A stretch of DNA of 64,000 nucleotides, taken from Geomonas edaphica (GTDB taxonomy: Bacteria > Desulfobacterota > Desulfuromonadia > Geobacterales > Geobacteraceae). Within the stretch, counting starts at the first letter, position 1; each line of letters opens with the position of its first letter. The translations under genes were made by a program, and so were the position numbers. The DNA lies in contig NZ_SSYB01000003.1 in NCBI RefSeq assembly GCF_004917075.1, forward strand, positions 62,001-126,000. Reading direction: 5' to 3'. Under the pieces are notes generated by a model that was not told the origin of the DNA, did not search any database, and saw only the letters and a list, made by a program, of their open reading frames with translations. Below are positions 42,355 to 51,198 of this stretch, piece by piece.

Positions 42355-44031
42355 TCAGGTAGGGGCGTCCGGGATGCCAAGTTCACGCATCTTCCGGTAC
42401 AGGGTCTTGCGATCGATGTTGAGGGCGCGGGCGACGCGCGACTTGTTGCCGGCGTGATGCGCAAGGGCCTCGATGATGCGTTCCTTCATGGAGCGCCCCT
42501 CTCCGGCTGCGGCATGAAAAAGCGCCGGAAGATGCTCAGGCAGGATCACCCTCGTCGGGCACATGATGAAGGCATGCTCCAGAGCGTGCTCCAGCTCGCG
42601 CACGTTGCCGGGCCAGGGGTAGCGGGCAAGAAGGCGCAGCGCCTCCTCGGAGACGCCGCCTATGGCGCGCGCGAGTTTCGCGTTCAGCTTCCCCACGAAG
42701 TGCTCCACCAGAAGCGGCAGATCCTCCGGGCGCTCCCGTAACGGCGCCACGACAAGCTCCACCACCTTCAGGCGGTAGTAGAGGTCCTGGCGGAACCTCC
42801 CCTCCTCGACGTCCCGCGCCAGGTCGCGGTTCGTCGCGGCGATGATACGGACGTCGACCTTGACCGGCGCCGCCCCCCCCACCTTGACGAGTTCCCGCTC
42901 CTGCAACACCCGCAAAAGCTTCACCTGCATCTGCGGCGATATCTCGCCGATCTCGTCCAGGAAAAGTGTCCCGCCGTCGGCCTTCTCGAAAAGCCCGGCC
43001 TTGTCGCGCAAGGCGCCGGTGAAGGCACCCCGCACGTGCCCGAAAAGCTCGCTCTCCAAAAGCGTCTCGGTGAGGGCGGCGCAGTTCACCTTGATGAAAG
43101 GGAGCCCCTGGCGCCCGCCGTTTTCGTGCAGCGCCGCGGCGATCAGCTCCTTGCCGGTACCGTTCTCGCCGCGGATCAGCACCGTGGAGGGGACTCCGGC
43201 CAGTCGATCGATCATGGAGTAGAGCATCTGCATCGGTGCGCTCTTCCCGATCAGACCGGAAAAAGAGGTGCGCGGCTGCTGCCTTTTTTCCAGCCGGTAG
43301 AGGGGGGTCTCGTCCCGAACCACGATCACCGCGCCGTCCACCCGGCGCCCGGTGAGCCGACGCGGGGTGACCGACACGCTCACGTAACGGTCGCAACCGG
43401 CGCCCCCGCACTTGAAGTAGCGTGTCTCCACCGGCTTTTTAGTGTGGATGGCGGTCTCCAGGGCGCCCCGGCACTTCCTGTCGCACTTAAGGGGGAGGTC
43501 GTAGAAGGTGGTCCCCGCAGCGGACGCGTCCAACCCGCAGATTGCTGCGGCGGAGCTGTTGAAGTTCAGGACCTTCAGGTCCCGGTCCACCGAGATGATG
43601 GCGTCCTGGACGCTGGTGAAGATGGCCTCGAGGTCGCTGCGGGAACGCTCGTTTTCCTGCGTCACCCTCCTGAATTCCAGGGCGCGTCGTGCCACGTGGA
43701 CGATCTGCTCCCTGTGCACCGGCTTCGAGATGTAGTCGAAGGCCCCGAGTCTCAGCGCCTCCGAGGCGCTTTCCACCATGGGGGAGCCCGTGATCATGAC
43801 CACCGGGCAGGGGTTCTCCCGGCTGCTGACAAAGCGCAGCACATCGAGCCCCGAGCCGTTTGGCATGACGATGTCGGTCAAGACCAGGTCGTATTCGAAG
43901 GCGTTCAAAAGGGAGAGGGCTTCGCTGGGGTCGCCCGCCTGGGTCACGAAACAGCCGAGCTCCTCAAGGAACCTGGCGAGCGTCGTACGGATACCGGGCT
44001 CGTCATCGACAAGCAACACCTGTGCAGTCAC
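42355..44031 (-). CDS. Sigma-54 response regulator with PAS domain
   Basis: 558 residues starting with GTG (44031), preceded by GGAGG; a start 13 codons upstream has no ribosome site. Receiver (LLVDDEPGIRTTLARFLEELG; LVLTDIVMPNGSG), PAS (about 125-230, with a cysteine-rich PLKCDRKCRGALE and KCGGAGCDRY), AAA+ with Walker A GENGTGKE, intact GAFTGA loop and TLFLDEIGE, and a Fis-type HTH (NKSRVARALNIDRKTLYRKM). The PAS cysteines could bind a metal or cluster. It is convergent with the hybrid kinase gene, ten bases apart. Confidence 0.93.
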   Translation of the reverse strand: MTAQVLLVDDEPGIRTTLARFLEELGCFVTQAGDPSEALSLLNAFEYDLVLTDIVMPNGSGLDVLRFVSSRENPCPVVMITGSPMVESASEALRLGAFDYISKPVHREQIVHVARRALEFRRVTQENERSRSDLEAIFTSVQDAIISVDRDLKVLNFNSSAAAICGLDASAAGTTFYDLPLKCDRKCRGALETAIHTKKPVETRYFKCGGAGCDRYVSVSVTPRRLTGRRVDGAVIVVRDETPLYRLEKRQQPRTSFSGLIGKSAPMQMLYSMIDRLAGVPSTVLIRGENGTGKELIAAALHENGGRQGLPFIKVNCAALTETLLESELFGHVRGAFTGALRDKAGLFEKADGGTLFLDEIGEISPQMQVKLLRVLQERELVKVGGAAPVKVDVRIIAATNRDLARDVEEGRFRQDLYYRLKVVELVVAPLRERPEDLPLLVEHFVGKLNAKLARAIGGVSEEALRLLARYPWPGNVRELEHALEHAFIMCPTRVILPEHLPALFHAAAGEGRSMKERIIEALAHHAGNKSRVARALNIDRKTLYRKMRELGIPDAPT

Positions 44032-44228
44032 ATTGCCTCCGCACCGCTCCAGCGGGCCCGCAGTAATCACAGCGGGGAGCCCGGCCTGGAACCTACGTCA
44101 GGGTCTTCCGCACGTGGTGCGGATGGAACACTCATCGGTAAGGGGAGGCTGCCACTTTAGCAGCCGGAGAAATCGTAGGGGCGGCACCGGTACATGCATC
44201 ACGCCGCGAGCCCGTCCTTTGTTTTTAA

Positions 44229-44257
44229 TTTACATCACATGAAAGGTTGCCTATATT
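44229..44257 (+). promoter_or_regulatory. Sigma-70 promoter of the LytM-like lipoprotein gene
   Basis: TTTACA, 17 bases, TATATT with an AT tract (TTTTTAAT) just upstream. The predicted start is near 44264, 80 bases before the GTG. The same elements and much of the same sequence recur at 46846-46874. Confidence 0.75.
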
Positions 44258-44343
44258 CGCCCCTGCCGTCCCGTCGCAGGCGCACGAAGTGGAGACGGGA
44301 AGCTCCCGCTTTGCGGGAAGATCGTTTTGGAGAGTGTACTGCT

Positions 44344-45495
44344 GTGGCGAAATGTGGCGGATGGCTGGTGTTGTTGTGCGTGCTCTTCTTGCTTTCGGGG
44401 TGCCTCCGCGCCCCGGGTTCCCCCAAGGGGAGCTGGCCTTGGGAGTACGGCGGGGATCACGCAAAGGCGCAGACCGGGAACTACGGCTACATAAGCGGGG
44501 CCGTGGCAGGCTTCGGTGAGGCCCCTGGGAAGATGAAGGCGGCTAGTGATGAGACAGCCGGCGCTGCCTCTTCCGCTGCACCGACGGCGCCGGCGGACAA
44601 AGTCCACGCCGCCGCGCAAGAGCCTGCCCGGACCGGGACAAAGTCACCCGGCACCGCTCCGGAGTACGACTTCATCCTTAAGGACGTGGAGGTCACCCCT
44701 CCCGACTACGTTCCCGCCGGTTCGGTCGAAACCACCCACGACATCACCGCCGTCAACAACGGCCATGCGCCAGTCTCGCTCCTCTTCGAGGTCGACCGTG
44801 ATGCATCCGAGAACCTGAAAGTGGAACAGGACATGCCGCTTTACCTCGTGATCCCCCCACAGACCCGGCAGGTGGTCTTCCATGGCAAAGCAAGCGATCG
44901 AAGGAAATCGTCCCACGCAAGGTACGCCTACGCCTGGGGGATCGGCGCTCAAACGGCGGAGCACCGTTGCCCGGAGGGTTACCGCCTTCCCTTCGGCGTG
45001 AAGGTCAAGGGTGAGGCCCGCCCGTTCGGCACGAATACCCCCTACGACCGGTACGCCGTCCGCTTCAGGATACCGGCCGGGACCGAGGTGTGCGCGGCCC
45101 GCAAAGGGACCATAGTCAGGATCAGGGAAAAGGGCGGCATCGACATCCTGCACGAGGATGCCACCATCGCAAGCTATCGGCATCTCGGGGAACTGGCTGA
45201 CGGTGTCGCGGAGGGAAAGGCCGTTTCGGCACGGGAACCGCTCGGGGTAGTGCACCCGATGGGAAAGGAAAAACTCTCCTACCTGGAGTTCGTCGTCTGG
45301 CGCCCCCAGCCGAGCCTTAAGGAGGACCCGTCCTCTAGGGCGCCTAGGCCGGTGATGACCTCGGTATCCTTCCCACTGGAATTTTGCAACGATTCCGGGT
45401 ACTGCTTCCCCCTTACCGGCGACCTGCGCCTTCCCGTCTCCGAACCGGCGCGGTCTCGGTCAAAGACGCGAAGGCTCGCTGGCGACCAGCGATGA
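44344..45495 (+). CDS. LytM/M23-like lipoprotein with degenerate metal site
   Basis: 383 residues from GTG at 44344 (GGAGAG nine bases upstream). The N-terminus KCGGWLVLLCVLFLLSGC has a lipobox (LSGC) for lipid attachment. Residues 50-100 are an Ala/Pro-rich linker. A beta-rich middle resembles Ig-like domains, and the C-terminal domain follows the M23 pattern (RIPAGTEVCAARKGTIVRIREKGG, ASYRHLGELADGVAEGKAVSAREPLG). The usual HxxxD and HxH ligands are replaced (VRF and YRHL), so it is probably an inactive LytM used as a peptidoglycan or amidase regulator. Confidence 0.8.
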   Translation: MAKCGGWLVLLCVLFLLSGCLRAPGSPKGSWPWEYGGDHAKAQTGNYGYISGAVAGFGEAPGKMKAASDETAGAASSAAPTAPADKVHAAAQEPARTGTKSPGTAPEYDFILKDVEVTPPDYVPAGSVETTHDITAVNNGHAPVSLLFEVDRDASENLKVEQDMPLYLVIPPQTRQVVFHGKASDRRKSSHARYAYAWGIGAQTAEHRCPEGYRLPFGVKVKGEARPFGTNTPYDRYAVRFRIPAGTEVCAARKGTIVRIREKGGIDILHEDATIASYRHLGELADGVAEGKAVSAREPLGVVHPMGKEKLSYLEFVVWRPQPSLKEDPSSRAPRPVMTSVSFPLEFCNDSGYCFPLTGDLRLPVSEPARSRSKTRRLAGDQR

Positions 45496-46152
45496 GGTTT
45501 TTCCCGCGGCGGGATGCAGCCGCACCGCCGGCCAGAGATCGGTGATGCCGTTGATGACGTACTGGACCGCGATGAAGGCGAGGACGAGGCCGATGATCCT
45601 GACCGCGACCTTCATCCCGAGGACGCCAAGGACGCGGGCGAGCTCGTCGGCCCAGTGCAGCAGCAGGTAGGCGCAGAAAAAGACGACGAAGGCACCGGCG
45701 GCAAAAAGGAGGATGGATAAGAGATCGGGAGCCTGGCTTGCAAAAACGAGACAGGTGACGATGGCGCCGGGGCCCGCCAGGAGCGGGATGGCGAGCGGGG
45801 TCACCGAGACGTCCTCCTTCTTCTCGGCGAGCCGTTCCTCACTGCTGCTGGTCTGGGTCCCGGTGGGGTTACCGTAGAGGAGTTCGAGGGCGATCACGAA
45901 GAGCAGGAGCCCCCCGCTGATGAGGACCGCCGAGCGGCCGATGCCGAAGTAGTCGAGCAGGGCCGGCCCGGCGATGATGAAGAGGACGATGACGAAATAG
46001 CCGATGAGGCAGCCGCGCCTGGCGATCGCCCGGCGCTCCCCCCTGTTGTGGTGGGAGGTGATGGCGAGAAAGATCGGGACCGCGGCCAGCGGATCTACGA
46101 TGACGAAAAGCTGAACGATGAAGACCGCCAGCTGATCCAGGCTGTGTTGCAT
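45460..46152 (-). CDS. MarC-family integral membrane protein
   Basis: 230 residues with six membrane segments and the MarC/UPF0056 features FVIVDPLAAVPIFLAIT at the start and TPLAIPLLAGPGAIVT in the middle. Its physiological role is not settled. The last 36 bases overlap the end of the LytM-like gene on the other strand, so the 3' ends are convergent and interlocked; the C-terminal 12-15 residues (KTSSLVASEPSRL) are the overlapped part. Confidence 0.92.
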   Translation of the reverse strand: MQHSLDQLAVFIVQLFVIVDPLAAVPIFLAITSHHNRGERRAIARRGCLIGYFVIVLFIIAGPALLDYFGIGRSAVLISGGLLLFVIALELLYGNPTGTQTSSSEERLAEKKEDVSVTPLAIPLLAGPGAIVTCLVFASQAPDLLSILLFAAGAFVVFFCAYLLLHWADELARVLGVLGMKVAVRIIGLVLAFIAVQYVINGITDLWPAVRLHPAAGKTSSLVASEPSRL

Positions 46153-46206
46153 CGCTTTTTCCTGTCTGCCCTCCCCTTAAGGCCAGGGAGGTGCGGGAGG
46201 GGATGA

Positions 46207-46671
46207 TCATGCACCCCCGGAGGGGGTCACGCGCTGCGAGATGACGCGGTCGAGGGAGAACCTCCCGCCGCCGGCGATCACAAGGGCAAGGCAGATGCCG
46301 ACGACCAGGATGTGGTACTCGAACCCCTCCCCGGCCTGTTTGCCCCCCCAGTTCATGAAGAAACCGTTGTGCAGATGAACGAGGGACGCCGCGACCGCGA
46401 TCTCGCCCCCCATGACCAGAGCGGCAAGCCTCGTGAGCAGCCCGGCCACGAGCAGCAGCGGGCCCAAGAACTCGGCGAGGACGGCTAACAGCGCGAAAAG
46501 GTAGGGGATACCCATGGAGTGGGTGAACATCTCCATGGTCCCGGAAAACCCCGGTCCGCCGAACCAGCCGAACACCTTCTGGGCACCGTGCGGGAAGATC
46601 ACCACGGCAAGAAAGATCCTCAAAACGGTGAGACTAGACGTCGGTTCTGTCGCCAGAAGCTTCCTCAACAT
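46207..46671 (-). CDS. DoxX-family membrane protein
   Basis: 154 residues from MLRKLLATEP (46671; GGAGGCC upstream). Four membrane helices with VLRIFLAVVIFPHGAQKVFGWFGG and FLGPLLLVAGLLTRLAAL are typical of the DoxX/DoxD family of small quinone- or thiosulfate-related membrane proteins. It lies 54 bases upstream of marC and reads the same way, so the two may share a transcript. Confidence 0.9.
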   Translation of the reverse strand: MLRKLLATEPTSSLTVLRIFLAVVIFPHGAQKVFGWFGGPGFSGTMEMFTHSMGIPYLFALLAVLAEFLGPLLLVAGLLTRLAALVMGGEIAVAASLVHLHNGFFMNWGGKQAGEGFEYHILVVGICLALVIAGGGRFSLDRVISQRVTPSGGA

Positions 46672-46845
46672 ATGGCCTCCTTCGGGCCGGGCGCTGTGGC
46701 TGGGGCGCCCGCCCCCTCCCCTCAAGCCGGTGCAAACCAGCCAATGATATCAACGTGCCACACCTGCGCAAGCGCCATTTACGGCAATTTCGACGCAGAA
46801 CCGCCACCAGTGCGGTTTTCTCCGGCCGAAACTGTTGCTTTTTAA

Positions 46846-46874
46846 TTTACAACACATAAATATTCACATATATT
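46846..46874 (+). promoter_or_regulatory. Sigma-70 promoter of the YbjN-like gene
   Basis: TTTACA, 17 bases, TATATT, preceded by TTTTTAAT. The predicted start is near 46881, 27 bases before the ATG at 46908. Confidence 0.75.
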
Positions 46875-46907
46875 TCCATCGACAAAATGCGCTCTCAGGA
46901 GGAAACC

Positions 46908-47318
46908 ATGGCACAAAACGCCTCGGCGTTCGAGGAAGCCCTGAAAAAACAGGGGATCGTCCTCGACAGGAACACCCACGAAGACAACACCGTGTTCGTC
47001 GTCCCCGAAAAAGTGGATGGGATCGGGGCGGTTTCCCTCATGGCGCTTTTCAATGACAGCGACCGCTATGTCACCCTTATCTGCTTTAAGTACCTCACCT
47101 TCCCGGAAGAGAAGAAACCGGCCGTGCTGGAGATGCTCAACACGCTGAACGCCGAGTACACCATGGTGAAGTTCGTCGAGACGGGCAACGCAGTATCGGT
47201 CCAGGTGGTGGTTCCCTTCCACGACAACTTCTCCAGCGAAGTAATCGTGGACATGATCGCCCTCGTCTTCCGGGCGATGCAGGAGGAACATCCCCGTCTC
47301 CTGAAGGTGCTGCAGTAG
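46908..47318 (+). CDS. YbjN-like / secretion chaperone-fold protein
   Basis: 136 residues from MAQNASAFEE (AGGAGG upstream). An alpha-beta fold with VPEKVDGIGAVSLMALFNDSDRYVTLICF and a C-terminal FSSEVIVDMIALVFRAMQEEHPRLLK resembles YbjN domain proteins, which share the type III secretion chaperone fold. Cytoplasmic, no signal peptide. It is 41 bases upstream of the epimerase gene and reads the same way, so it may start that operon. Confidence 0.75.
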   Translation: MAQNASAFEEALKKQGIVLDRNTHEDNTVFVVPEKVDGIGAVSLMALFNDSDRYVTLICFKYLTFPEEKKPAVLEMLNTLNAEYTMVKFVETGNAVSVQVVVPFHDNFSSEVIVDMIALVFRAMQEEHPRLLKVLQ

Positions 47319-47359
47319 TGCAATGAAATGAGGTCCTAGCTCCCCCGGAGGAACTGTTG

Positions 47360-48469
47360 ATGGAGAAAGTATCCTTTGTTATCGACGACGCGGTTGCTTC
47401 GATCATCCGGGCGCCGCTTGTCACGCCGTTTCGCATCGCAACAGGCCAGCACGACGAGCTGGAAAACGTCTTTTTGAGGCTGTGCGCCGGTGATGGGACC
47501 TGCGGCTACGGCGAGGCGGCGGTAGCTACGCACATAACCGGCGAGACGGTAGCCGACACCCTGGACAGCCTGCAAAGCGCGGCACACGCCCTGCGCGGCC
47601 GCAGGATCAGCGACCCCGTCGCGGTCTGCCGCGAGTTCGCCCCGGCCTTCGCAGGCAACCACGCCGGTCTTGCCGCGCTCGAGATGGCGGTTTTGGACCT
47701 GAGCGCCCGCCTGCAGGGGATCCCCTTCCACCGGCTCTTCACGCCGCTCGCCCAGAACGCGCCGGTCTTTTCCTTCGCTACGGACATAACCGTGGTGATC
47801 GGGACCGTCGAGCAGGCGCGGCAAACGGCGCTCGACTTCGCGCAGCGCGGTTTTAAGACCTTCAAGATCAAGGTCGGCGCCGACGAGAGTATCGATCTTC
47901 AAAGGGTGCTCGCGGTGCGGGAGGCGGCCCCCGGGTGCGAGATCGTCCTGGACGCCAACATGGGTTTCAACGCGACGCGCATGCTCGCCTTCCTGGAACG
48001 GCTCGACGCCGGAGGGGCCCGCCCGGCACTTCTGGAGCAGCCGGTCCCCAAAGAGGACTGGGAAGGGCTTTGCACGATAACGAAGGCGCTCGAGGGAAGC
48101 GACATCCTCGTCTGCGCCGATGAAAGCGTCGGTTCCGTCGCCGCGGCAAGACGCGCCATAGAGATGAACGCGGTGAGCGCCATCAACATAAAGTTCATGA
48201 AAAGCGGCATCCTGGACGGCGCCGAGATCGCCCGTCTCGCCGTGGAAAGCGGCAAGCGGCTCATGCTCGGGGCGATGATGGAGAGCTCGCTCGCCATCAC
48301 CGCATCAGCCCATTTCGCGGCGGGGCTTGGCTGCATCGACTTCATCGACCTCGACACCACCTTCTTCCTGAGCGGCGAGATGGGTCACTCCCCCTACCTC
48401 GACGCAAGCGGCCGGTTCGACCTGGAGGCCGCCGGCCCGGGGATCGGCGTGGAGCCCGAGTTCCCATGA
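47360..48469 (+). CDS. Dipeptide epimerase (L-Ala-D/L-Glu epimerase family)
   Basis: 369 residues, enolase superfamily, muconate-lactonizing subgroup. The start ATG at 47360 has GGAGG eight bases upstream. Catalytic lysines lie in FKTFKIKVGADE (KxK, about 168-172) and in NIKFMKSGI (about 275). Metal ligands are in LDANMGFN (Asp), LLEQPV (Glu) and CADESV (Asp). Such enzymes convert L-Ala-D-Glu from peptidoglycan into L-Ala-L-Glu for reuse. It overlaps the DUF819 gene by four bases. Confidence 0.92.
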   Translation: MEKVSFVIDDAVASIIRAPLVTPFRIATGQHDELENVFLRLCAGDGTCGYGEAAVATHITGETVADTLDSLQSAAHALRGRRISDPVAVCREFAPAFAGNHAGLAALEMAVLDLSARLQGIPFHRLFTPLAQNAPVFSFATDITVVIGTVEQARQTALDFAQRGFKTFKIKVGADESIDLQRVLAVREAAPGCEIVLDANMGFNATRMLAFLERLDAGGARPALLEQPVPKEDWEGLCTITKALEGSDILVCADESVGSVAAARRAIEMNAVSAINIKFMKSGILDGAEIARLAVESGKRLMLGAMMESSLAITASAHFAAGLGCIDFIDLDTTFFLSGEMGHSPYLDASGRFDLEAAGPGIGVEPEFP

Positions 48470-49635
48470 TCGAGAACCCGGTCCTCATCGTCGCGGTCCT
48501 CGTCGCCATCGAGGCGGTGATCCTCACCCTGTCGCGGCACGAGCGGACGGCACGCTTCTTCGACCTCCTTCCGGCGGTGTTCTGGATCTACTTCATCCCG
48601 ATGCTTTCGGCCACCTTTGGCCTCATCGCGACGAAGAGCCCGGTCTACGGCCTCATCACCACCTGGCTGTTGCCGGCAAGCCTCGTGCTGCTCCTTTTGC
48701 CGGTGGACATCGGCGCGATCCTGCGCCTGGGGCCGATCGCCCTTGCCATGTTCTTCATCGGCGCCGCCGGCATCATGGCGGGGGCCGTCCTCTCCTTCTC
48801 ACTCTTTCGCCCCCTCATCGGTGCGCAGTTCTGGTCCGGCTTCGGCGCCCTTTCCGCCTCTTGGACCGGGGGGAGCGCCAACATGATCGCGGTGAAGGAG
48901 GCGCTTGCCGTCCCCGATGCCGTCTTCGCCCCGATGGTGATCGTGGACACCGTGGTCCCCTATCTCTGGATGGGCTTCATGATCGCCATCGTCGGGCTGC
49001 AGCCCGCCTTTGACCGCTGGAACCGCTCCGAGCGCGGCATCCTGGAACACCTGGGCGAGCAGGCGGCGCAGCATCTTGCCTCGAGCGGCGGGCGCCGCAC
49101 CGTCGGAGGGGTCGTCCTCTCCCTCGCGGTGGCGCTTACCGGGGGATGGGGAGCGCACATGATCGCTGAACTGCTCCCTAAGGTTCAGGACGTGATCACC
49201 TCCTACACCTGGACCATCATCGTGGTCACCCTTTTCGGCATCGCGCTCTCCTTTTCGCCGCTTCGCAAACTGGAGCGCGCCGGCGCCTCACGCACCGGCT
49301 ACGACCTCCTCTATTTCGTGCTGACCGCCATCGGCGCCAAGGCCTCGGTGGCCAGCGTCGGCTCGGCGCTCGTCCTCATCGCCGCCGGACTTTTGATCGT
49401 CGCGGTGCACGCCGTGTTCCTCGTGGTGGGGGCACGGTTACTGAAGGCCCCCATGTTCCTGGTCGCCGCCGCGAGCCAGGCAAACGTGGGAGGGGTCGCC
49501 TCCGCCCCCGTGGTCGCCGAGGTGTACCATCCCGGGCTCGCCTCGGTCGGATTGCTCCTCGCCATCCTCGGCAACATCGTCGGTACCTGGCTAGGCATTT
49601 TGTGCGCGCAGATGTGCAGGAGACTCGCACCATGA
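48466..49635 (+). CDS. DUF819-family membrane transporter
   Basis: 389 residues with about ten to eleven membrane segments in two similar halves. ASWTGGSANMIAVKEALAVPD and ASQANVGGVASAPVVAEVYHPGLASVG are the two family signatures. DUF819 genes are known to be found beside dipeptide epimerases, so an amino-acid or dipeptide permease for muropeptide fragments is plausible. It overlaps its neighbours on both sides by four bases (ATGA), a tightly coupled operon. Confidence 0.88.
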   Translation: MIENPVLIVAVLVAIEAVILTLSRHERTARFFDLLPAVFWIYFIPMLSATFGLIATKSPVYGLITTWLLPASLVLLLLPVDIGAILRLGPIALAMFFIGAAGIMAGAVLSFSLFRPLIGAQFWSGFGALSASWTGGSANMIAVKEALAVPDAVFAPMVIVDTVVPYLWMGFMIAIVGLQPAFDRWNRSERGILEHLGEQAAQHLASSGGRRTVGGVVLSLAVALTGGWGAHMIAELLPKVQDVITSYTWTIIVVTLFGIALSFSPLRKLERAGASRTGYDLLYFVLTAIGAKASVASVGSALVLIAAGLLIVAVHAVFLVVGARLLKAPMFLVAAASQANVGGVASAPVVAEVYHPGLASVGLLLAILGNIVGTWLGILCAQMCRRLAP

Positions 49636-49961
49636 ACCTGCGCCGACTGAAACTGGCACTTTGCACGGGGGAGATGGCCTGCGTCATCGCGTCCCTGGCC
49701 GCGGCAAGGGCGGCCGACATTGCCATGAACAAAAGCGGCGTCGGCGACCTGGACCGTTTCGCCTTCTGGAACAGTATCGTGGGGCTGAGCGTCATGCTGT
49801 TCTTCCTGCTTTGGGTTGCCGCGGTGCTGCTGGCCGTTTTCAGCAGACAGCGCGAATTTTACACGTCTAAAAGGGAGTACTGGATAAACCTCGTGCCGGA
49901 CGTGATACTGCCGCCGCTGGTGATGCTTGCCGGTTGGGCGGCCGTCTTCATGCTGTTGTGA
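49632..49961 (+). CDS. Small hypothetical membrane protein
   Basis: 109 residues from MNLRRLKLALCTGE at the ATGA overlap with the DUF819 gene. Three hydrophobic segments (about 8-25, 44-64 and 85-107) with a basic loop SRQREFYTSKREYW between the second and third. The family is not recognised. Its position suggests an accessory subunit of the transporter or simply cotranscription. Confidence 0.75.
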   Translation: MNLRRLKLALCTGEMACVIASLAAARAADIAMNKSGVGDLDRFAFWNSIVGLSVMLFFLLWVAAVLLAVFSRQREFYTSKREYWINLVPDVILPPLVMLAGWAAVFMLL

Positions 49962-49981
49962 ATGGAGGATTGACAGGCGGG

Positions 49982-50644
49982 ATGATCAAGCTAGTGGCGG
50001 TGATATACGCGGCATGCGCGCTGCTCTTACTTGGGGCGGCGCCTTCCGAGGCCGTCTGGCCGATGTACCACGAGCCATCCTTCGACGGGAAGGTGATCGA
50101 CATCGCGACCGGAAAGCCCATCGAGGGGGCCGTGGTGGTCGCCGTGTACAACAAACGTGCGCTGGGAGCGAGCAAGGGGCAGTCGTCATCGGTGATCAAC
50201 GTGAAAGAGGTGCTCACCGACCGGGAGGGAAAGTTCCACATCCCCTCCTACACCACGGTTCTCGCCCTGCCGTTCACCCAGAGCGACCGGACCACCTTCC
50301 TGATCTACAAGCCGGGATACGCGAGCGTCACCCTTCCGCTCAAAAGCCTGTTCACCGGCCGGACGAAATCGGAAAAGGAGCTCTCTCCCTGGGACGACCC
50401 CGTTTTAAGCGGGAAGTACAAGATCAGGCTCTTCCCTTCCGGCGTCGTCGGGCTTCCCAAGCTTGAAACGAAGGACGAGCGGCTGAGAAACATGCCATCA
50501 CTTCCCGACAAGTTGGATCACCTGGGGAGACAGAAAAAGCTCACTAGACTGATCAACGAGGAGAAACGCGAACTGGGGGAACCGGAGATCGATCCATACC
50601 AGATGCGCAGCATCCTGCTCAACGAGGTAAAAAAAGAGAAGTGA
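49982..50644 (+). CDS. Exported carboxypeptidase-regulatory-like domain protein
   Basis: 220 residues from MIKLVAVIYAACALLLLGAAPSEA, a cleavable signal peptide (start chosen for the GGAGG at 49964-49968 and good signal). Residues about 30-110 form a beta-sandwich of the CarboxypepD_reg type (FDGKVIDIATGKPIEGAVVVAVYN ... LTDREGKFHIPSY). The C-terminus is Lys/Glu-rich and helical. It lies 20 bases after the small membrane protein. Likely periplasmic or surface-attached; the role is unknown. Confidence 0.8.
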   Translation: MIKLVAVIYAACALLLLGAAPSEAVWPMYHEPSFDGKVIDIATGKPIEGAVVVAVYNKRALGASKGQSSSVINVKEVLTDREGKFHIPSYTTVLALPFTQSDRTTFLIYKPGYASVTLPLKSLFTGRTKSEKELSPWDDPVLSGKYKIRLFPSGVVGLPKLETKDERLRNMPSLPDKLDHLGRQKKLTRLINEEKRELGEPEIDPYQMRSILLNEVKKEK

Positions 50645-50766
50645 TAAAGGCGGGGCCGCTTTCATAGCGCCATTTGTTCCTTCTGCAGAACTTACAAAGA
50701 GTTTCACTCGCTTGTCCCGTCACTATCAGGTAGAATGTTTTCGGCCTTATGACAGGAGGTGACGGC

Positions 50767-51165
50767 ATGATTTCAGCGTTAGCGGCGTACAAGGCGATGA
50801 TTCTGGGTTCCACCACCGATACCGGTTCAGCCAAGCCCTCCCCGAAGAAAGAGGGCGGCGCGAACGCCACCGCCGATGCCGATCTGGTCAACATCTCCAC
50901 CTCTCAGGATGTCTTCACCGCGGTAGATAACTTCTTCAATCTCGGCGCATCGAACCGTTTCGACGCCTTCCACAAACTCTCCCCAAACGACAAGGAGCAG
51001 TTCGTCCAGATCGTCGCCGACCTCGCGAAGTCCGGCTACATGGGATACGAGGAACTCGTGGTGAACAAGAAGGTGGAACGTCACGACCTGGAAAACAAGA
51101 TCGGCGATGACCGCATCCGAGGCGCCAGGGTCTACGACCGCGCGAAGGACACCCACCGAGGCTAG
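50767..51165 (+). CDS. Hypothetical cytoplasmic protein
   Basis: 132 residues from MISALAAYKAMIL (50767), chosen because AGGAGGTGA lies six bases upstream. It has a low-complexity Ser/Ala/Lys stretch (about 20-45) and the segment DADLVNISTSQDVF, resembling the QVQVSDEALAA segment of the protein at 34656-35297. A helical C-terminal half follows (LSPNDKEQFVQIVADLAKSGYMGYEELVVNKKVERHDLENKIG). The family is not recognised; no signal peptide. Confidence 0.7.
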   Translation: MISALAAYKAMILGSTTDTGSAKPSPKKEGGANATADADLVNISTSQDVFTAVDNFFNLGASNRFDAFHKLSPNDKEQFVQIVADLAKSGYMGYEELVVNKKVERHDLENKIGDDRIRGARVYDRAKDTHRG

Positions 51166-51198
51166 TCGATAGCGCCCCCCAACTCCAAAGTTGCGCTC

